Below are positions 27,796 to 35,664 of a DNA stretch of 64,000 nucleotides, one piece after another. The DNA is taken from positions 186,001 to 250,000 of the forward strand of contig NZ_FOIE01000002.1 in assembly GCF_900111455.1 (NCBI RefSeq), written 5' to 3'. The translations under genes were made by a program, and so were the position numbers. The notes under the pieces were generated by a model, which was given only the letters and a program-made list of their open reading frames with translations, was not told where the DNA came from and searched no databases. The DNA is from Geodermatophilus poikilotrophus. GTDB taxonomy: Bacteria; Actinomycetota; Actinomycetes; Mycobacteriales; Geodermatophilaceae. Position 1 is the first letter of the stretch; every line of letters begins with the position of its first letter.

Positions 27796-29448
27796 TCACA
27801 GCGCGGCCGCCAGCGCGCGGCCGGCGACCCGGCCGCTGAACAGGCAGCCGCCGAGGAAGGTGCCCTCCAGCGAGCGGTAGCCGTGCATGCCGCCGCCGCC
27901 GAAGCCAGCGACCTCGCCCGCGGCGTAGAGGCCCGGGAACACCTCACCGCCGGCCCGCAGGACGCGGCCGGAGAGGTCGGTCTCCAGCCCGCCGAGGGTC
28001 TTGCGGGTGATCAGGTTGAGCCGGACGGCGATCAGCGGCCCGGCCTCGGGGTCGAGCAGCCGGTGCGGCGGGGCCACGCGGATCAGCTTGTCGCCGAGGT
28101 AGTTGCGGGCGCCGCGGATCGCGGTGACCTGCAGGTCCTTGGTGAAGGGGTGGGCGATCTCGCGGTCGCGGGCGACCACCTCGCGCTCGACGTCGACCAG
28201 GCTCAGCTCGGGGGTCCCGCCGGTGACCCGGTTCATGCCGGCGACCAGCTCGGGCAGGGTGCGCGCGACGACGAAGTCCTCCCCCGCGTCGAGGAAGGCC
28301 TGCACGGGCGCGGCGACGCCGGCCCGGACCCGGCCGAGCAGCAGCTTGACGTCCCTGCCGGTGAGGTCGGGGTTCTGCTCGGAGCCCGACAGCGCGAACT
28401 CCTTCTCCACGATCTTGTGCGTGGCGACGAACCAGGTGTGCTCGTACCCGGTCTGCCCGATGTGGGCGAGCGTGCCGAGGGTGTCGAAGCCGGGGAACAG
28501 CGGCACCGGGAGCCGCTTGCCGGTCGCGTCGAGCCACAGCGACGACGGCCCGGGCAGGATCCGGATGCCGTGCCGCTGCCAGACCGGCGAGTGGTTGGCG
28601 ATGCCCTCGGTGTAGTGCCACATCCGATCGCGGTTGACCAGGTTCCCCCCGGCGGCCTCGGTGGCCTGCAGCATCCGGCCGTCGACGTGCGCCGGGACGC
28701 CGGAGAGCAGCCGCTGCGGCGCCGGGCCCAGGCGGGCGGGCCAGTTCTGCCGGACCAGGTCGTGGTTGCCGCCGATGCCACCGGAGGTGACGACGACGGC
28801 CTGCGCGCGGACCTCGAAGTCCCCGACCGCCTGGCGGGAGCTGGCCTCCCCGCGCGCGATGTCGCTGGGCTCCAGCACGCTGCCGCGGACGCCGGTGACC
28901 GCGCCGCCGCTGACCACCAGCTCGTCGACGCGGTGGCGGGACAGCAGCTGCAGCACGCCCCGGTCGGCCGCGGCCCGCACCCGGCGGGCGAAGGGCTCGA
29001 CGAGGCCCGGGCCGGTGCCCCAGACGATGTGGAACCGGGGCACGGAGTTGCCGTGGCCGGTGGCGGTGTAGCCGCCGCGCTCGGCCCAGCCGACGACCGG
29101 GAAGAAGCCGACGCCCTGCTCGCGCAGCCACGCCCGCTTCTCCCCCGCGGCGAACTGCAGGTAGGCCTCGGCCCACCGGCGCGGCCAGTGGTCCTCCTCG
29201 CGGTCGAAGCCGGCGGTGCCGAGCCAGTCCTGCCGGGCCAGCTCGAGCGAGTCGCGCACCCGCAGCCGGCGCTGCTCGGGCGAGTCGACGAGGAACAGCC
29301 CGCCGAACGACCACCAGGCCTGCCCGCCGAGGGACTGCTCGGGCTCCTGGTCGAGCAGGACCACCCGCTTGCCCGCGTCGGCCAGCTCCGCGGCGGCGAC
29401 CAGTCCGGCCAGCCCCGCCCCCACCACGACGACCTCGGTGTCGATCAC
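27796..29448 (-). CDS. FAD-binding dehydrogenase (fumarate reductase/3-ketosteroid dehydrogenase-like flavoprotein)
   Basis: 550-residue flavoprotein. Rossmann motif VVVVGAGLAGLVAAAELA starts at residue 5, with the acidic end LLDQEPEQSLGGQAWWSFGG. The family is the succinate dehydrogenase/fumarate reductase flavoprotein superfamily; the GGQAWWSFGGLFLVDSPEQR region and the closing GEVAGFGGGGMHGYRSLEG resemble putative FAD-binding dehydrogenases of actinobacteria whose substrate is unknown. GTG 29448 has GGAGA 5 nt upstream (within a tandem-duplicated leader) and overlaps the stop of a possible 51-codon leader frame as GTGA. A cytoplasmic oxidoreductase; I would not name a substrate. Confidence 0.85.
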   Translation of the reverse strand: MIDTEVVVVGAGLAGLVAAAELADAGKRVVLLDQEPEQSLGGQAWWSFGGLFLVDSPEQRRLRVRDSLELARQDWLGTAGFDREEDHWPRRWAEAYLQFAAGEKRAWLREQGVGFFPVVGWAERGGYTATGHGNSVPRFHIVWGTGPGLVEPFARRVRAAADRGVLQLLSRHRVDELVVSGGAVTGVRGSVLEPSDIARGEASSRQAVGDFEVRAQAVVVTSGGIGGNHDLVRQNWPARLGPAPQRLLSGVPAHVDGRMLQATEAAGGNLVNRDRMWHYTEGIANHSPVWQRHGIRILPGPSSLWLDATGKRLPVPLFPGFDTLGTLAHIGQTGYEHTWFVATHKIVEKEFALSGSEQNPDLTGRDVKLLLGRVRAGVAAPVQAFLDAGEDFVVARTLPELVAGMNRVTGGTPELSLVDVEREVVARDREIAHPFTKDLQVTAIRGARNYLGDKLIRVAPPHRLLDPEAGPLIAVRLNLITRKTLGGLETDLSGRVLRAGGEVFPGLYAAGEVAGFGGGGMHGYRSLEGTFLGGCLFSGRVAGRALAAAL

Positions 29449-29596
29449 GTGTCTCCTCGCTGGCACTCGTCGCCGACGTGATCGGCGATGCCGTGTCCCT
29501 GCGTGACCTCGCGAGCTCGGTCACGTGTCTCCTCGCTGGCGCTCGTCGCCGACGTGATCGGCGATGCCGTCTCCCTGCGTGACCTCGCGAGCTCGG
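29445..29596. repeat. 76-bp tandem duplication upstream of the FAD dehydrogenase
   Basis: Units 29445-29520 and 29521-29596 differ at two positions only. Each unit ends in the palindrome CGTGACC, 10 nt, GGTCACG (29502-29525 and 29578-29601) and contains CGCCGA/TCGGCG. The second palindrome covers the predicted transcription start. Confidence 0.95.
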
Positions 29597-29600
29597 TCAC
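29445..29600 (-). CDS. Possible leaderless leader ORF, 51 codons
   Basis: GTG at 29600 lies 7 nt after a TAGCGT box, the same layout as the leaderless genes nearby. The frame reads VTELARSRRETASPIT and ends in a TGA that overlaps the GTG of the FAD dehydrogenase. Its sequence is a direct consequence of the 76-bp tandem duplication, so it may be only a translated leader and not a functional peptide. Confidence 0.3.
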   Translation of the reverse strand: MTELARSRRETASPITSATSASEETRDRAREVTQGHGIADHVGDECQRGDT

Positions 29601-29607
29601 GTTGCGC

Positions 29608-29613
29608 ACGCTA
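29608..29613 (-). promoter_or_regulatory. Leaderless-type promoter ahead of the duplicated leader
   Basis: TAGCGT on the minus strand, 7 nt before GTG 29600; the palindrome at 29578-29601 would place a repressor on the start site. Confidence 0.45.
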
Positions 29614-30114
29614 GCCGGTGCGCTGCGTCCGACGGCCCTGCTCGGGGGCCCGCGTCGCCCGGGCGGGGCGCGTCCAGTCCCGCACCGGGCGGCGGACGGC
29701 GAGCACCAGGCACCCGACCGGCCCGACGAGCAGCAGCAGTGCCTGCCCGGCCACCGCACCGAGACCGAGGGCGCCGAACAGCGCAGCGGCGCCCAGCAGG
29801 CAGAGCACTAGGACGACGCTGACGACGGCCAGCAGGATCCACGCCCGCGCGCACCCGAGGACGACGAGCACCGCGCCGGCCAGGGCGAGCACCGCCAGCA
29901 CCGCGGGGACGACGACGGACCAGGACGCCGCCACCTCCGGGTCCCGCAGCAGCCAGGCCAGCCACAGGTACTCGGCGGCGACCAGGACGCCGAACACGGC
30001 GGCGAAGGGGGCGAGGACCGGCCGTCCGGCCGGGAGGGTCGGCGGCTGCTGCCGGGGCGCCGCCCGGGGCGAGCGACGCGCCGCCGCCCGGCTGCGGGAG
30101 GAGGACGACGCCAT
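29611..30114 (-). CDS. Four-helix membrane protein, unknown
   Basis: 167 residues with a short Arg/Ser/Pro-rich head ([19 protein letters not shown]) and four hydrophobic segments at about 35-55, 67-92, 94-120 and 123-143, ending in a basic tail. No catalytic motif. ATG 30114 is placed by a TACGCT box 7 nt upstream. It resembles the two neighbours at 30206 and 30665 in size and topology; whether it is truly homologous cannot be settled by eye. Its stop lies against the promoter of the FAD dehydrogenase leader. Confidence 0.65.
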   Translation of the reverse strand: MASSSSRSRAAARRSPRAAPRQQPPTLPAGRPVLAPFAAVFGVLVAAEYLWLAWLLRDPEVAASWSVVVPAVLAVLALAGAVLVVLGCARAWILLAVVSVVLVLCLLGAAALFGALGLGAVAGQALLLLVGPVGCLVLAVRRPVRDWTRPARATRAPEQGRRTQRTG

Positions 30115-30121
30115 GGCCGGC

Positions 30122-30127
30122 AGCGTA
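30122..30127 (-). promoter_or_regulatory. Leaderless promoter of the 29611-30114 gene
   Basis: TACGCT, 7 nt before the ATG; repeat copy 3 starts 4 bp further upstream. Confidence 0.5.
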
Positions 30128-30130
30128 GGA

Positions 30131-30189
30131 GAAGGACCCCCTTGCCCCCCGCCACTCGCAAGCTCGTGGCGGGACCCTGCAAGGGGGCC
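30131..30189 (+). repeat. Dispersed palindromic repeat, copy 3
   Basis: The most perfect copy: outer arms CCCCCTTGC (30137-30145) and GCAAGGGGG (30179-30187), inner arms CCCGCCAC and GTGGCGGG, with TCGCAAGCTC as the loop. It lies between the stop at 30206 and the promoter at 30122. Confidence 0.85.
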
Positions 30190-30205
30190 GCTCAGCTGGG
30201 CGCGG

Positions 30206-30655
30206 CTAGCGGGTGCGGCGCGGCCGTGCGGCCACCCAGCGGCGCACCCGCGGGGTGGCGGCCAGCACCGCGGCGAGCAGCGGGGCCACCAGGAGCAGCA
30301 GCGGCAGGGCCGCGTTGCCGGCGTCCTCGGTGCCGGTGGCCGCCCAGACGACCGCACCGGCCAGCGCCGCGACCGGGACGACGGCGAGCACCAGGAACAG
30401 CCAGCTGCGGCGGGCCAGGAGCCAGACCGCGCCCCACACCTGCAGGAGCGGCGCGAGCAGGAGCAGGTAGGTCCACGGGTCCGGCCCGGCGTCGGCGCTG
30501 AGCCCGCCGAGCGCCACGGCGATGACGGCGAGGAAGGCCGGCGGCAGGGCGCCGACGAGACCGAGGACGGCGGCGACGATGCCGAGCGGCGGGATGCGCG
30601 AGTCCGGCGGAGGCAGGTCGGCTGCCGGACGACCTCGGTCGCGGGGAGTGGCCAC
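30206..30655 (-). CDS. Four-helix membrane protein, unknown (paralogue A)
   Basis: 149 residues: a short polar head (ADLPPPDSRIP), then hydrophobic segments at about 24-48, 61-78, 83-104 and 114-132, ending TPRVRRWVAARPRR. The end matches the neighbour at 30665 (TPSSRRWVAAGRA), and both share the order of segments, so they look like a tandem duplication. GTG 30655 follows TAGCCT by 6 nt. No function can be assigned. Confidence 0.65.
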   Translation of the reverse strand: MATPRDRGRPAADLPPPDSRIPPLGIVAAVLGLVGALPPAFLAVIAVALGGLSADAGPDPWTYLLLLAPLLQVWGAVWLLARRSWLFLVLAVVPVAALAGAVVWAATGTEDAGNAALPLLLLVAPLLAAVLAATPRVRRWVAARPRRTR

Positions 30656-30661
30656 GCCCGC

Positions 30662-30667
30662 AGGCTA
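30662..30667 (-). promoter_or_regulatory. Leaderless promoter of the 30206-30655 gene
   Basis: TAGCCT, 6 nt before the GTG. It overlaps the last codon and stop region of the upstream paralogue. Confidence 0.45.
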
Positions 30668-31171
30668 GGCGGCCGGGACCTGGTGGGGCGGCCCGCCGGC
30701 CCGCACGGCACGGCCCGCCGCCACCCACCGGCGGGAACTGGGCGTCAGCGCCAGACCGGCTGCCACCGGCGAGATCGCCAGCCAGGGCCCCAGGGACCGC
30801 AGGACGTCCAGCCCGTCGGTGCCGTGCCCGGCGAGGAAGGCGAGCACGGCGATGGCGACGAGCCCTCCGAGGACCAGCACCGAGGGCACCGCGGACAGCA
30901 CGAGCGGCCACCACCCGCGGCGGCACAGCAGCCACCCGGCGCCGGCCAGGTGCAGCGCCGCGGCGAGAGCGATCGCCGTGACGAACGGGTCGCCGAAGTC
31001 CCCGTCGTCGCCGTCCAGGGCGTGTCCGACGAGGGCCACGGTGGCCAGGACCAGGGCGCCGAGGATCCCGAGGGCGCCGCCGAGCCGTGCCGTCGCCGGT
31101 GACCCGCTGCGGGAGGAGGTCGAGGGCCGCGGTGCGCCCGAGGGTGACGGGTGCGGCGAGAACGGGTGCAT
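30665..31171 (-). CDS. Four-helix membrane protein, unknown (paralogue B)
   Basis: 168 residues. Ser/Pro-rich head (FSPHPSPSGAPRPSTSSRS), then hydrophobic segments at about 30-50, 63-85, 89-112 and 122-142, closing with TPSSRRWVAAGRAVRAGG. Similar in plan and tail to 30206-30655. ATG 31171 is the natural start. It lies 116 bp downstream of the ABC exporter genes and may be co-transcribed with them. Confidence 0.65.
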   Translation of the reverse strand: MHPFSPHPSPSGAPRPSTSSRSGSPATARLGGALGILGALVLATVALVGHALDGDDGDFGDPFVTAIALAAALHLAGAGWLLCRRGWWPLVLSAVPSVLVLGGLVAIAVLAFLAGHGTDGLDVLRSLGPWLAISPVAAGLALTPSSRRWVAAGRAVRAGGPPHQVPAA

Positions 31172-31287
31172 GCCGCCCGATGCTCGGGGAGGAGTGGCTC
31201 ACGCGGGCCCGCGGCGGCAGATCTGTGGACGACGGCGACCGCCGTCCCGCGGGCACCTCGTCGTCGCCGGTGACGACGCACCGCACG

Positions 31288-33102
31288 TCAGGCCGTCGGC
31301 TGGGGCTCCCCGGCCGAGGACCGGCGCCAGGAGGCGTGCAGCCGCGCGTAGGGGCCGTCGGCGTCCACCAGCTCGGCGTGCGACCCGCGCTGCACCACCC
31401 GACCGGCGTCGACGACGAGCACCTCGTCGGCCCGCTCGGCGGTGGAGAGCCGGTGGGCGATGGTGAGCGTCGTCCGGCCGTCGGTGAGCCGGTCGAGGGC
31501 GTGGGTGAGGCGGCGCTCGGTGGCCGGGTCGACGGCGCTGGTGGCCTCGTCGAGGACGAGCAGGTCGGGGTCGGCGACGTAGGCGCGCGCGACGGCGACC
31601 AGCTGGCGCTCCCCCGCCGACAGCGACTCCCCGCGCTGACCGACCGGTGTGGTCACGCCCCCGGCCAGCCCGGCCACCCAGTCGCCCAGCCCGAGCTCCT
31701 CGAAGGCGGCGTGCACGTCGGCGTCGGTGAGCCCCGGCCGCCCGTAGCGCACGTTGTCGGCCACCGTGGCGTCGAAGAGGAAGCCGTCCTGCGGCACCAT
31801 GACCACCCGCTGCCGCAGCGAGGCGAACGCGACCTGCTCCAGGGGGATCCCGGCCAGCAGCACGCGGCCCTCGGTGGGGTCCATCAGCCGGGTGACCAGC
31901 TTGGCGAACGTCGTCTTGCCCGAGCCGGTCTCCCCCACGATGGCGACGCGGCGGCGCGGCGCGATCTCCAGGTCGACGTCCTGGAGCGCAGGAGGCGCCC
32001 CCGGTGCGTAGCGGAAGGTGACGTGCTCGAACCGCACGCCCAGCGGCGTGTGCGGCAGCTCCCGTGCCGTGGCCGGGTCGGCGGCGGCGGGGTCGCGCAC
32101 GTCGGGCTCGGTCTGCAGGACGTCGAGGACGCGGCGGAACCCGGCGAGTGCGTTCTGCGCCTCGTTGAGGACCTCGCTGGCCATCTGCACCGGCGCGACG
32201 AACAGCGTGACGAGGAAGAAGAAGGCCACGAGGGTGCCGGCGGTGAGGTCGCCACCGACGCCGAGCAGGACGCCGACCACGATGATCGCCGCGTTGGCCA
32301 GCGCTGCGACGACCTCGCCGCTGACGAAGACCGCCGCGGTCACCTTCTGGGCCCGGACCTGCGCGCGGTAGTGCCGGCCGATGGCGCGGTCGAGGCGGGC
32401 CGCGGTGCGCTCCCGGATGCCGTACGCACGGACGGTGGGGGCGCCGACGACCGTCTCGGAGACCGCGGCCAGGACGTCGCCGACCCGTTCGCGGACCAGG
32501 CCGTAGGCGGCGGCCAGCCGGCGGGCGAGGAACCGGATCGCGACGCCCAGCGGCACGAAGCAGACCAGCACCAGCAGCGTGAGCTGCCAGGAGTAGAAGG
32601 CCATGACGACGGTGGCGACCAGCAGCTGGCCGATGCTCACCACGCCCAGCACGCCGCCCCACTGCATGAAGGTCGACAGCTGGTCGACGTCACTGGTGAC
32701 GCGCGAGACCAGCGAGCCGCGGCGTTGCCCCTGCTGGTGCAGCACCGACAGGTCGTGCACGTGCCGGAAGGCCCGCGACCGCAACCCGGCCAGTGCGGTC
32801 TCCGTGGTCCGGAACAGCCGGACGTTCATCGCGTACACCGCCCCGGCGGTGAGGACGACGACGACGGCGCAGACGACCACGACGTCGCGGACCAGGTCGC
32901 CGTCCGGGCCGCCGGGCCCGGACAGGCCGCGGTCGACCACCTGCTGGACGGCGACGGGCACGACCACCCGCCCGGCGGTCGCCAGCAGGGCGAGGGCGAA
33001 GGTGAGCGGCAGACCGCGGCGGAACTCGGGCATCAGGCGCAGCCCGCGGCGCAGGGTCGCCAGCGCGCCCTCGCTGCGGTGCTCGGCGACGGTGGCGGTC
33101 AT
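31288..33102 (-). CDS. Heterodimeric ABC exporter, canonical-site half
   Basis: Half-transporter of 604 residues: membrane domain (about 1-320, six segments) plus ATPase domain. Walker A GETGSGKTT, Walker B LLVLDEATSAVD with the catalytic Glu, and H-loop AHRLST are intact, but the signature is LSAGERQL instead of LSGGQ. Paired with the 33099 product, the composite sites would be one active and one degenerate, as in known heterodimeric multidrug exporters. The substrate is unknown; drug or lipid export is the usual role. ATG 33102 overlaps the upstream stop by four bases. Confidence 0.9.
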   Translation of the reverse strand: MTATVAEHRSEGALATLRRGLRLMPEFRRGLPLTFALALLATAGRVVVPVAVQQVVDRGLSGPGGPDGDLVRDVVVVCAVVVVLTAGAVYAMNVRLFRTTETALAGLRSRAFRHVHDLSVLHQQGQRRGSLVSRVTSDVDQLSTFMQWGGVLGVVSIGQLLVATVVMAFYSWQLTLLVLVCFVPLGVAIRFLARRLAAAYGLVRERVGDVLAAVSETVVGAPTVRAYGIRERTAARLDRAIGRHYRAQVRAQKVTAAVFVSGEVVAALANAAIIVVGVLLGVGGDLTAGTLVAFFFLVTLFVAPVQMASEVLNEAQNALAGFRRVLDVLQTEPDVRDPAAADPATARELPHTPLGVRFEHVTFRYAPGAPPALQDVDLEIAPRRRVAIVGETGSGKTTFAKLVTRLMDPTEGRVLLAGIPLEQVAFASLRQRVVMVPQDGFLFDATVADNVRYGRPGLTDADVHAAFEELGLGDWVAGLAGGVTTPVGQRGESLSAGERQLVAVARAYVADPDLLVLDEATSAVDPATERRLTHALDRLTDGRTTLTIAHRLSTAERADEVLVVDAGRVVQRGSHAELVDADGPYARLHASWRRSSAGEPQPTA

Positions 33103-34874
33103 GCGGCGACCTCGGTCTGCGCGTAGGCGCGCACCAGCGCGGCGTAGCCCGGGACCTCCGCGAGCAGCTGCTCGTGGCTGCCACGGGCGAGCACCCGGCC
33201 GCCCTCCAGCCAGACGACCTCGTCGGCCAGGGCGATGGTGGCCTGCCGGTAGGCGACGACGACCACGGTCGAGGGCCGCTCGGCGTCGCGCAGGGCGTCG
33301 AGGATGCGTGCCTCGACCGCCGGGTCGACGGCGCTGGTCGCGTCGTCGAGGACGAGCAGGCGGGGCCGGCGGACCACCGCGCGGGCCAGCGCCAGCCGCT
33401 GCCGCTGCCCGCCGGAGAGGGTGGCGCCCCGCTCTCCCACCCGCGTGTCGAGCCCCTCGGGCAGCCGGCGCACGAACTCGTCGGCGGCGGCGACCCGCAA
33501 CGCGGCCTCGACCTCCTCGTCGGAGTACTCCTCACCGAGGGTCACGTTGCCGCGCACCGTGTCGTCGAAGAGGAAGGTGCCCTGCGGGACGAACGCCGCC
33601 TGGGTGGAGACCTCCCCCTCGCGCAGCGCGCGCAGGTCCACCTCGTCGAGGAGCACCTGCCCGCTGCGTGGGTCGACCAGCCGCACGAGGAGCCCGGCCA
33701 GCGTCGACTTGCCCGAGCCGGTAGGTCCCACGACGGCCACCGTGCTGCCGGCCGCGACGTCGAAGGTGACGCCCGACAGCGTGGGGCGGGCGGCGCCGTC
33801 GAAGCCGTACTCCACGCCGCGCAGCGCCAGCTCGGCCCCACCGGTGCGGCCGGCTGCCGCCGTGCTGCCGTGCGGCGTCTCGCCGGTGGCGTCGAGCACC
33901 GGGGTGACCCGGTCGAACCCGGCGAGGGCGCGGGGCAGGTCGGCCAGCACCCACCCGATCGCGCGGATGGGGAGCGCGAGCAGGGTGAACAGGTAGGCGA
34001 TCGACACCAGTTCGCCGGGGCCGGTGGCTCCGTCGGCGACCCGGCCGACGCCGACGAGCAGGACGGCCAGCGTCCCGAGCGTGGGCAGCGCCTCCATCAG
34101 CGGGTCGAACAGCCCGCGCACCCGGCCGACGGCGACCAGCGCATCGCGCAGCTCCTCGGCGCGGGCGGTGAACCGGCGGCCCTCGACGTCCTCCCGGCCG
34201 AGGGTCTTGACCACCAGGGCGGCGTCGAAGCTCTCGTGGGCGATCTCGCTGACCTCGGCACGCAGTTGCTGGGCCCGCTGCATGCGCGGGGCCATCACCT
34301 GCGAGTAGACGGCGTTGACAGCGAAGACCAGGGGGAAGACCACGAGGCCGATCAACGCCAGCCAGGGGTCGGTGACCACGAGCACGGCGACGGTGATGCC
34401 GATCATGACGACCGCGCCGCAGGCGAACGGCAGTGGTGCGACGAAGAACCAGGCGGCCTCGACGTCGGAGTTGGCGTTGGACAGCAGCTGCCCCGTCGGG
34501 TGGCGCTGGTGCCAGGACAGCGGCAGGCGCAGGTACTGGCCGGTCACCCGGCGGCGGTAGTCGGCCTGCAGGCGGTAGCCCATGATGCCGGCGAACAGCC
34601 GCCGGCCCAGGATGCCGAGGATCCGCAGGAGGGCCACCCCGAGGACGGCGGCGACGGCGAGCGCGAGCCCCGCCGCGGACGGCTCGCCCGTGGCGAACGC
34701 CGGCAGCACGACCCGGTCGGTGACCGCGCCGATGACGTAGGCGCTGGCCACGGTCATGCCGCCGTAGAGGACGCTGGCGGCGAACGCCCAGGTGAACATG
34801 CCCGGCTGCTCGGCGATCGCGCGCCCGATGTGGCGCATCCCTCGCCGCACCACGGCGTCTCGGCGGCGGGGCAC
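33099..34874 (-). CDS. Heterodimeric ABC exporter, degenerate-site half
   Basis: Half-transporter of 591 residues with six membrane segments and an ATPase domain. Walker A GPTGSGKST and signature LSGGQRQRLALARAVV are canonical, but Walker B is LLVLDDATSAVD, with Asp where the catalytic Glu belongs, and the H-loop reads AYRQAT, with Tyr for His. These changes mark the degenerate half of a heterodimeric exporter. GTG 34874 has GGAGA 5 nt upstream. First gene of the pair; an operator-like palindrome and a -10 box lie 36-56 bp upstream. Confidence 0.9.
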   Translation of the reverse strand: MPRRRDAVVRRGMRHIGRAIAEQPGMFTWAFAASVLYGGMTVASAYVIGAVTDRVVLPAFATGEPSAAGLALAVAAVLGVALLRILGILGRRLFAGIMGYRLQADYRRRVTGQYLRLPLSWHQRHPTGQLLSNANSDVEAAWFFVAPLPFACGAVVMIGITVAVLVVTDPWLALIGLVVFPLVFAVNAVYSQVMAPRMQRAQQLRAEVSEIAHESFDAALVVKTLGREDVEGRRFTARAEELRDALVAVGRVRGLFDPLMEALPTLGTLAVLLVGVGRVADGATGPGELVSIAYLFTLLALPIRAIGWVLADLPRALAGFDRVTPVLDATGETPHGSTAAAGRTGGAELALRGVEYGFDGAARPTLSGVTFDVAAGSTVAVVGPTGSGKSTLAGLLVRLVDPRSGQVLLDEVDLRALREGEVSTQAAFVPQGTFLFDDTVRGNVTLGEEYSDEEVEAALRVAAADEFVRRLPEGLDTRVGERGATLSGGQRQRLALARAVVRRPRLLVLDDATSAVDPAVEARILDALRDAERPSTVVVVAYRQATIALADEVVWLEGGRVLARGSHEQLLAEVPGYAALVRAYAQTEVAA

Positions 34875-34909
34875 AGGTCTCCTCGGTGGTCGTGCGGGGC
34901 GGCACTCCG

Positions 34910-34930
34910 ACTGTACTTAGAGGAGCTAAG
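34910..34930 (-). promoter_or_regulatory. Promoter and operator-like palindrome of the ABC exporter
   Basis: TACAGT (34910-34915, minus strand) as -10, and directly upstream CTTAG, 5 nt, CTAAG (34916-34930), a perfect inverted repeat inside the promoter spacer. It resembles sites of MarR-type repressors, but no regulator gene is adjacent. Confidence 0.45.
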
Positions 34931-34977
34931 GAGCCGCCTCCGGTTTCCCGGGCCCGCCCCGTCGGTAACCCCGCTCG

Positions 34978-35601
34978 GTGACCTCCTCTTCCCGGCCCCT
35001 GGCCGCGCGCGAGCGTGTGGCGCTCGCCGACCTCCTCGAGGAGCTGGGGCCGGACGCGCCCACCCGCTGCGAGGGCTGGACGACGGCGCACCTGGCCGCG
35101 CACCTCGTCACCCGGGACCGCCGTCCGGACACCACGCCCGGCTTCGCCCTGGAGGCGACGCCGGTCGGCCGGCCGTTCGCCGCCTGGTCCCACCACGTGG
35201 AGGACCGCCTCCGGGCCGGCTCCCGGTACGCCGACCTGGTGGCCCGCGTCCGCTCCGGGCCGCCGCGGTGGCTGCCGGCCGCGTGGCCGCCGGTGTCCGC
35301 GGTGGTCGACACCGCGGAGTACGCCATCCACCACGAGGACGTCCGCCGGGCCCGGCCGGGCTGGACACCCCGTGCGCTCCCGCGGGGAGACCAGGACCGG
35401 CTCTGGGGCAACGCCGTCCTCTTCGGTCGGCTCGCCGCCGGCGGGGTGCCGGGGGCGCTGGTGCTGCGCCGCACCGACGTCCCCGGGGTGGAGCGGCGCT
35501 ACCGGAGCGGGACCCCGGAGACGGTGGTGGCAGGTGAGCCGCTGGAGCTGCTGCTGTGGGCCAGCGGGCGCCGGGACGTCGCCCGCGTCACCACGGGCTG
35601 A
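34978..35601 (+). CDS. TIGR03085-like DinB/maleylpyruvate isomerase-fold protein
   Basis: 207 residues. The N-terminal part reads as the mycothiol-dependent/DinB four-helix fold: LADLLEELGPDAPTRCEGWTTAHLAAHLV (the CxGW-x(3)-HLAAHL metal-site motif, about residues 30-45), DTAEYAIHHEDVRRARPGW (second His pair). Such TIGR03085 proteins bind a divalent metal; reaction unknown. GTG 34978 is the only good start. Divergent from the ABC exporter with 103 bp between them and convergent with hisF. Confidence 0.8.
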   Translation: MTSSSRPLAARERVALADLLEELGPDAPTRCEGWTTAHLAAHLVTRDRRPDTTPGFALEATPVGRPFAAWSHHVEDRLRAGSRYADLVARVRSGPPRWLPAAWPPVSAVVDTAEYAIHHEDVRRARPGWTPRALPRGDQDRLWGNAVLFGRLAAGGVPGALVLRRTDVPGVERRYRSGTPETVVAGEPLELLLWASGRRDVARVTTG

Positions 35602-35602
35602 C

Positions 35603-35657
35603 GGAGGACCCCGGCCTCCCCACCCTCGCGAGCTCGGGGGGGTGCCCCGGATCGGGC
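35603..35657 (+). repeat. Dispersed palindromic repeat, copy 4 (degenerate)
   Basis: GGAGGACCCCGG starts 2 nt after the stop at 35601; the centre is CTCGCGAGCTCGGGGG. The closing arm is eroded (CCCCGGATCGGGCC). Between converging genes. Confidence 0.65.
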
Positions 35658-35664
35658 CGGCCGG

